Shown piece after piece: positions 21,963 to 22,004 of a stretch of DNA of 22,004 nt (position 1 is the stretch's first letter; each line of letters starts with the position of its first letter). The notes beneath the pieces were generated by a model, which did no database searches, was not told the origin of the DNA, and saw nothing but the letters and a program-made list of their open reading frames with translations. The position numbers and the translations under genes are program-made. Source of the DNA: CAZYJR01 sp964647905 (GTDB lineage: Bacteria > Desulfobacterota > DSM-4660 > Desulfatiglandales > HGW-15); NCBI GenBank assembly GCA_964647905.1, contig CAZYJR010000047.1:1-22004 (forward strand), written 5' to 3'.

Positions 21963-22004
21963 TGATAAAATCATTTACCTGCCGCGATACCGAGAGATTA
22001 TTTA
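21962..22004 (+). CDS. higB: HigB/RelE-type toxin, N-terminal fragment (cut by window edge)
   Basis: Only 14 codons are present: MIKSFTCRDTERLF. This closely matches the usual beginning of HigB-family mRNA interferase toxins (MIKSF followed by a charged stretch and LF). Full-length members are about 90 residues and are followed by a HigA antitoxin gene, which would lie beyond the window. No Shine-Dalgarno sequence precedes the ATG, and the predicted transcription start almost coincides with it, so the message may be leaderless. The surrounding bases are AT-rich, suggesting recent acquisition. With so few residues the call rests on the short motif and the promoter layout. Confidence 0.55.
   Translation, partial: MIKSFTCRDTERLF

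Noticed and set aside
1..22004. tRNA, rRNA, CRISPR arrays, insertion sequences, sigma-54 promoter boxes
   Set aside because: I looked for cloverleaf-like elements, spaced direct repeats, transposase motifs and TGGCAC-N5-TTGC boxes and found none I could support by eye.

Overview
The window is a gene-dense, GC-rich bacterial chromosome segment with 24 coding regions that I can support. I see no tRNA, rRNA, CRISPR array or insertion sequence. The gene set suggests a Gram-negative deltaproteobacterium in the broad sense (Desulfobacterota-like). It has a complete early lipid A block using LpxI rather than LpxH, a PxxKW cysteine-rich small protein that I associate with sulfate-reducer relatives, a methanogen-type thymidylate synthase homologue, and an xseA-xseB-ispA-dxs-tlyA run. 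This placement is inferred from gene content; no marker gene such as 16S rRNA is present.

Region 1 (1-9065, + strand) is an outer-membrane biogenesis cluster. It begins inside bamA and continues with ompH/skp, lpxD, fabZ, lpxA, lpxI, a Gfo/Idh/MocA oxidoreductase and lpxB, then an orphan sigma-54-dependent response regulator. Genes are tightly packed or overlapping and probably co-transcribed. Together they build lipid A precursors (LpxA, LpxD, LpxI, LpxB), set acyl-ACP supply (FabZ), and chaperone and insert outer-membrane proteins (Skp, BamA). The oxidoreductase between lpxI and lpxB is the least explained member.

Region 2 (9041-13898, - strand) is read right to left: thymidylate synthase homologue, rlmN, (92-base gap) hisI, hisG, a class I/II aminotransferase and engB. 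The end of engB overlaps the end of the response regulator by 25 bases, tail to tail.

Region 3 (13899-16541) has two divergent intergenic regions. A SagB-type nitroreductase (+) faces the thymidylate synthase homologue; NADP-isocitrate dehydrogenase (-) faces the PxxKW protein (+). Recognisable promoters and inverted repeats lie in these gaps.

Region 4 (16542-21671, - strand) is an xseA-xseB-ispA-dxs-tlyA operon with overlapping or nearly touching ends: exonuclease VII, then isoprenoid precursor synthesis, then an rRNA methyltransferase. After it, the last roughly 90 bases become AT-rich and carry the promoter and first 14 codons of a HigB-type toxin, which may mark the edge of an accessory segment.

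Eight of the 24 genes appear to use GTG or TTG starts. I see no clearly novel multi-gene system. The best leads are the thymidylate synthase homologue that lacks the usual Arg pair, the lone GnnA-like oxidoreductase, and two strong inverted repeats placed to control the nitroreductase and the PxxKW gene.
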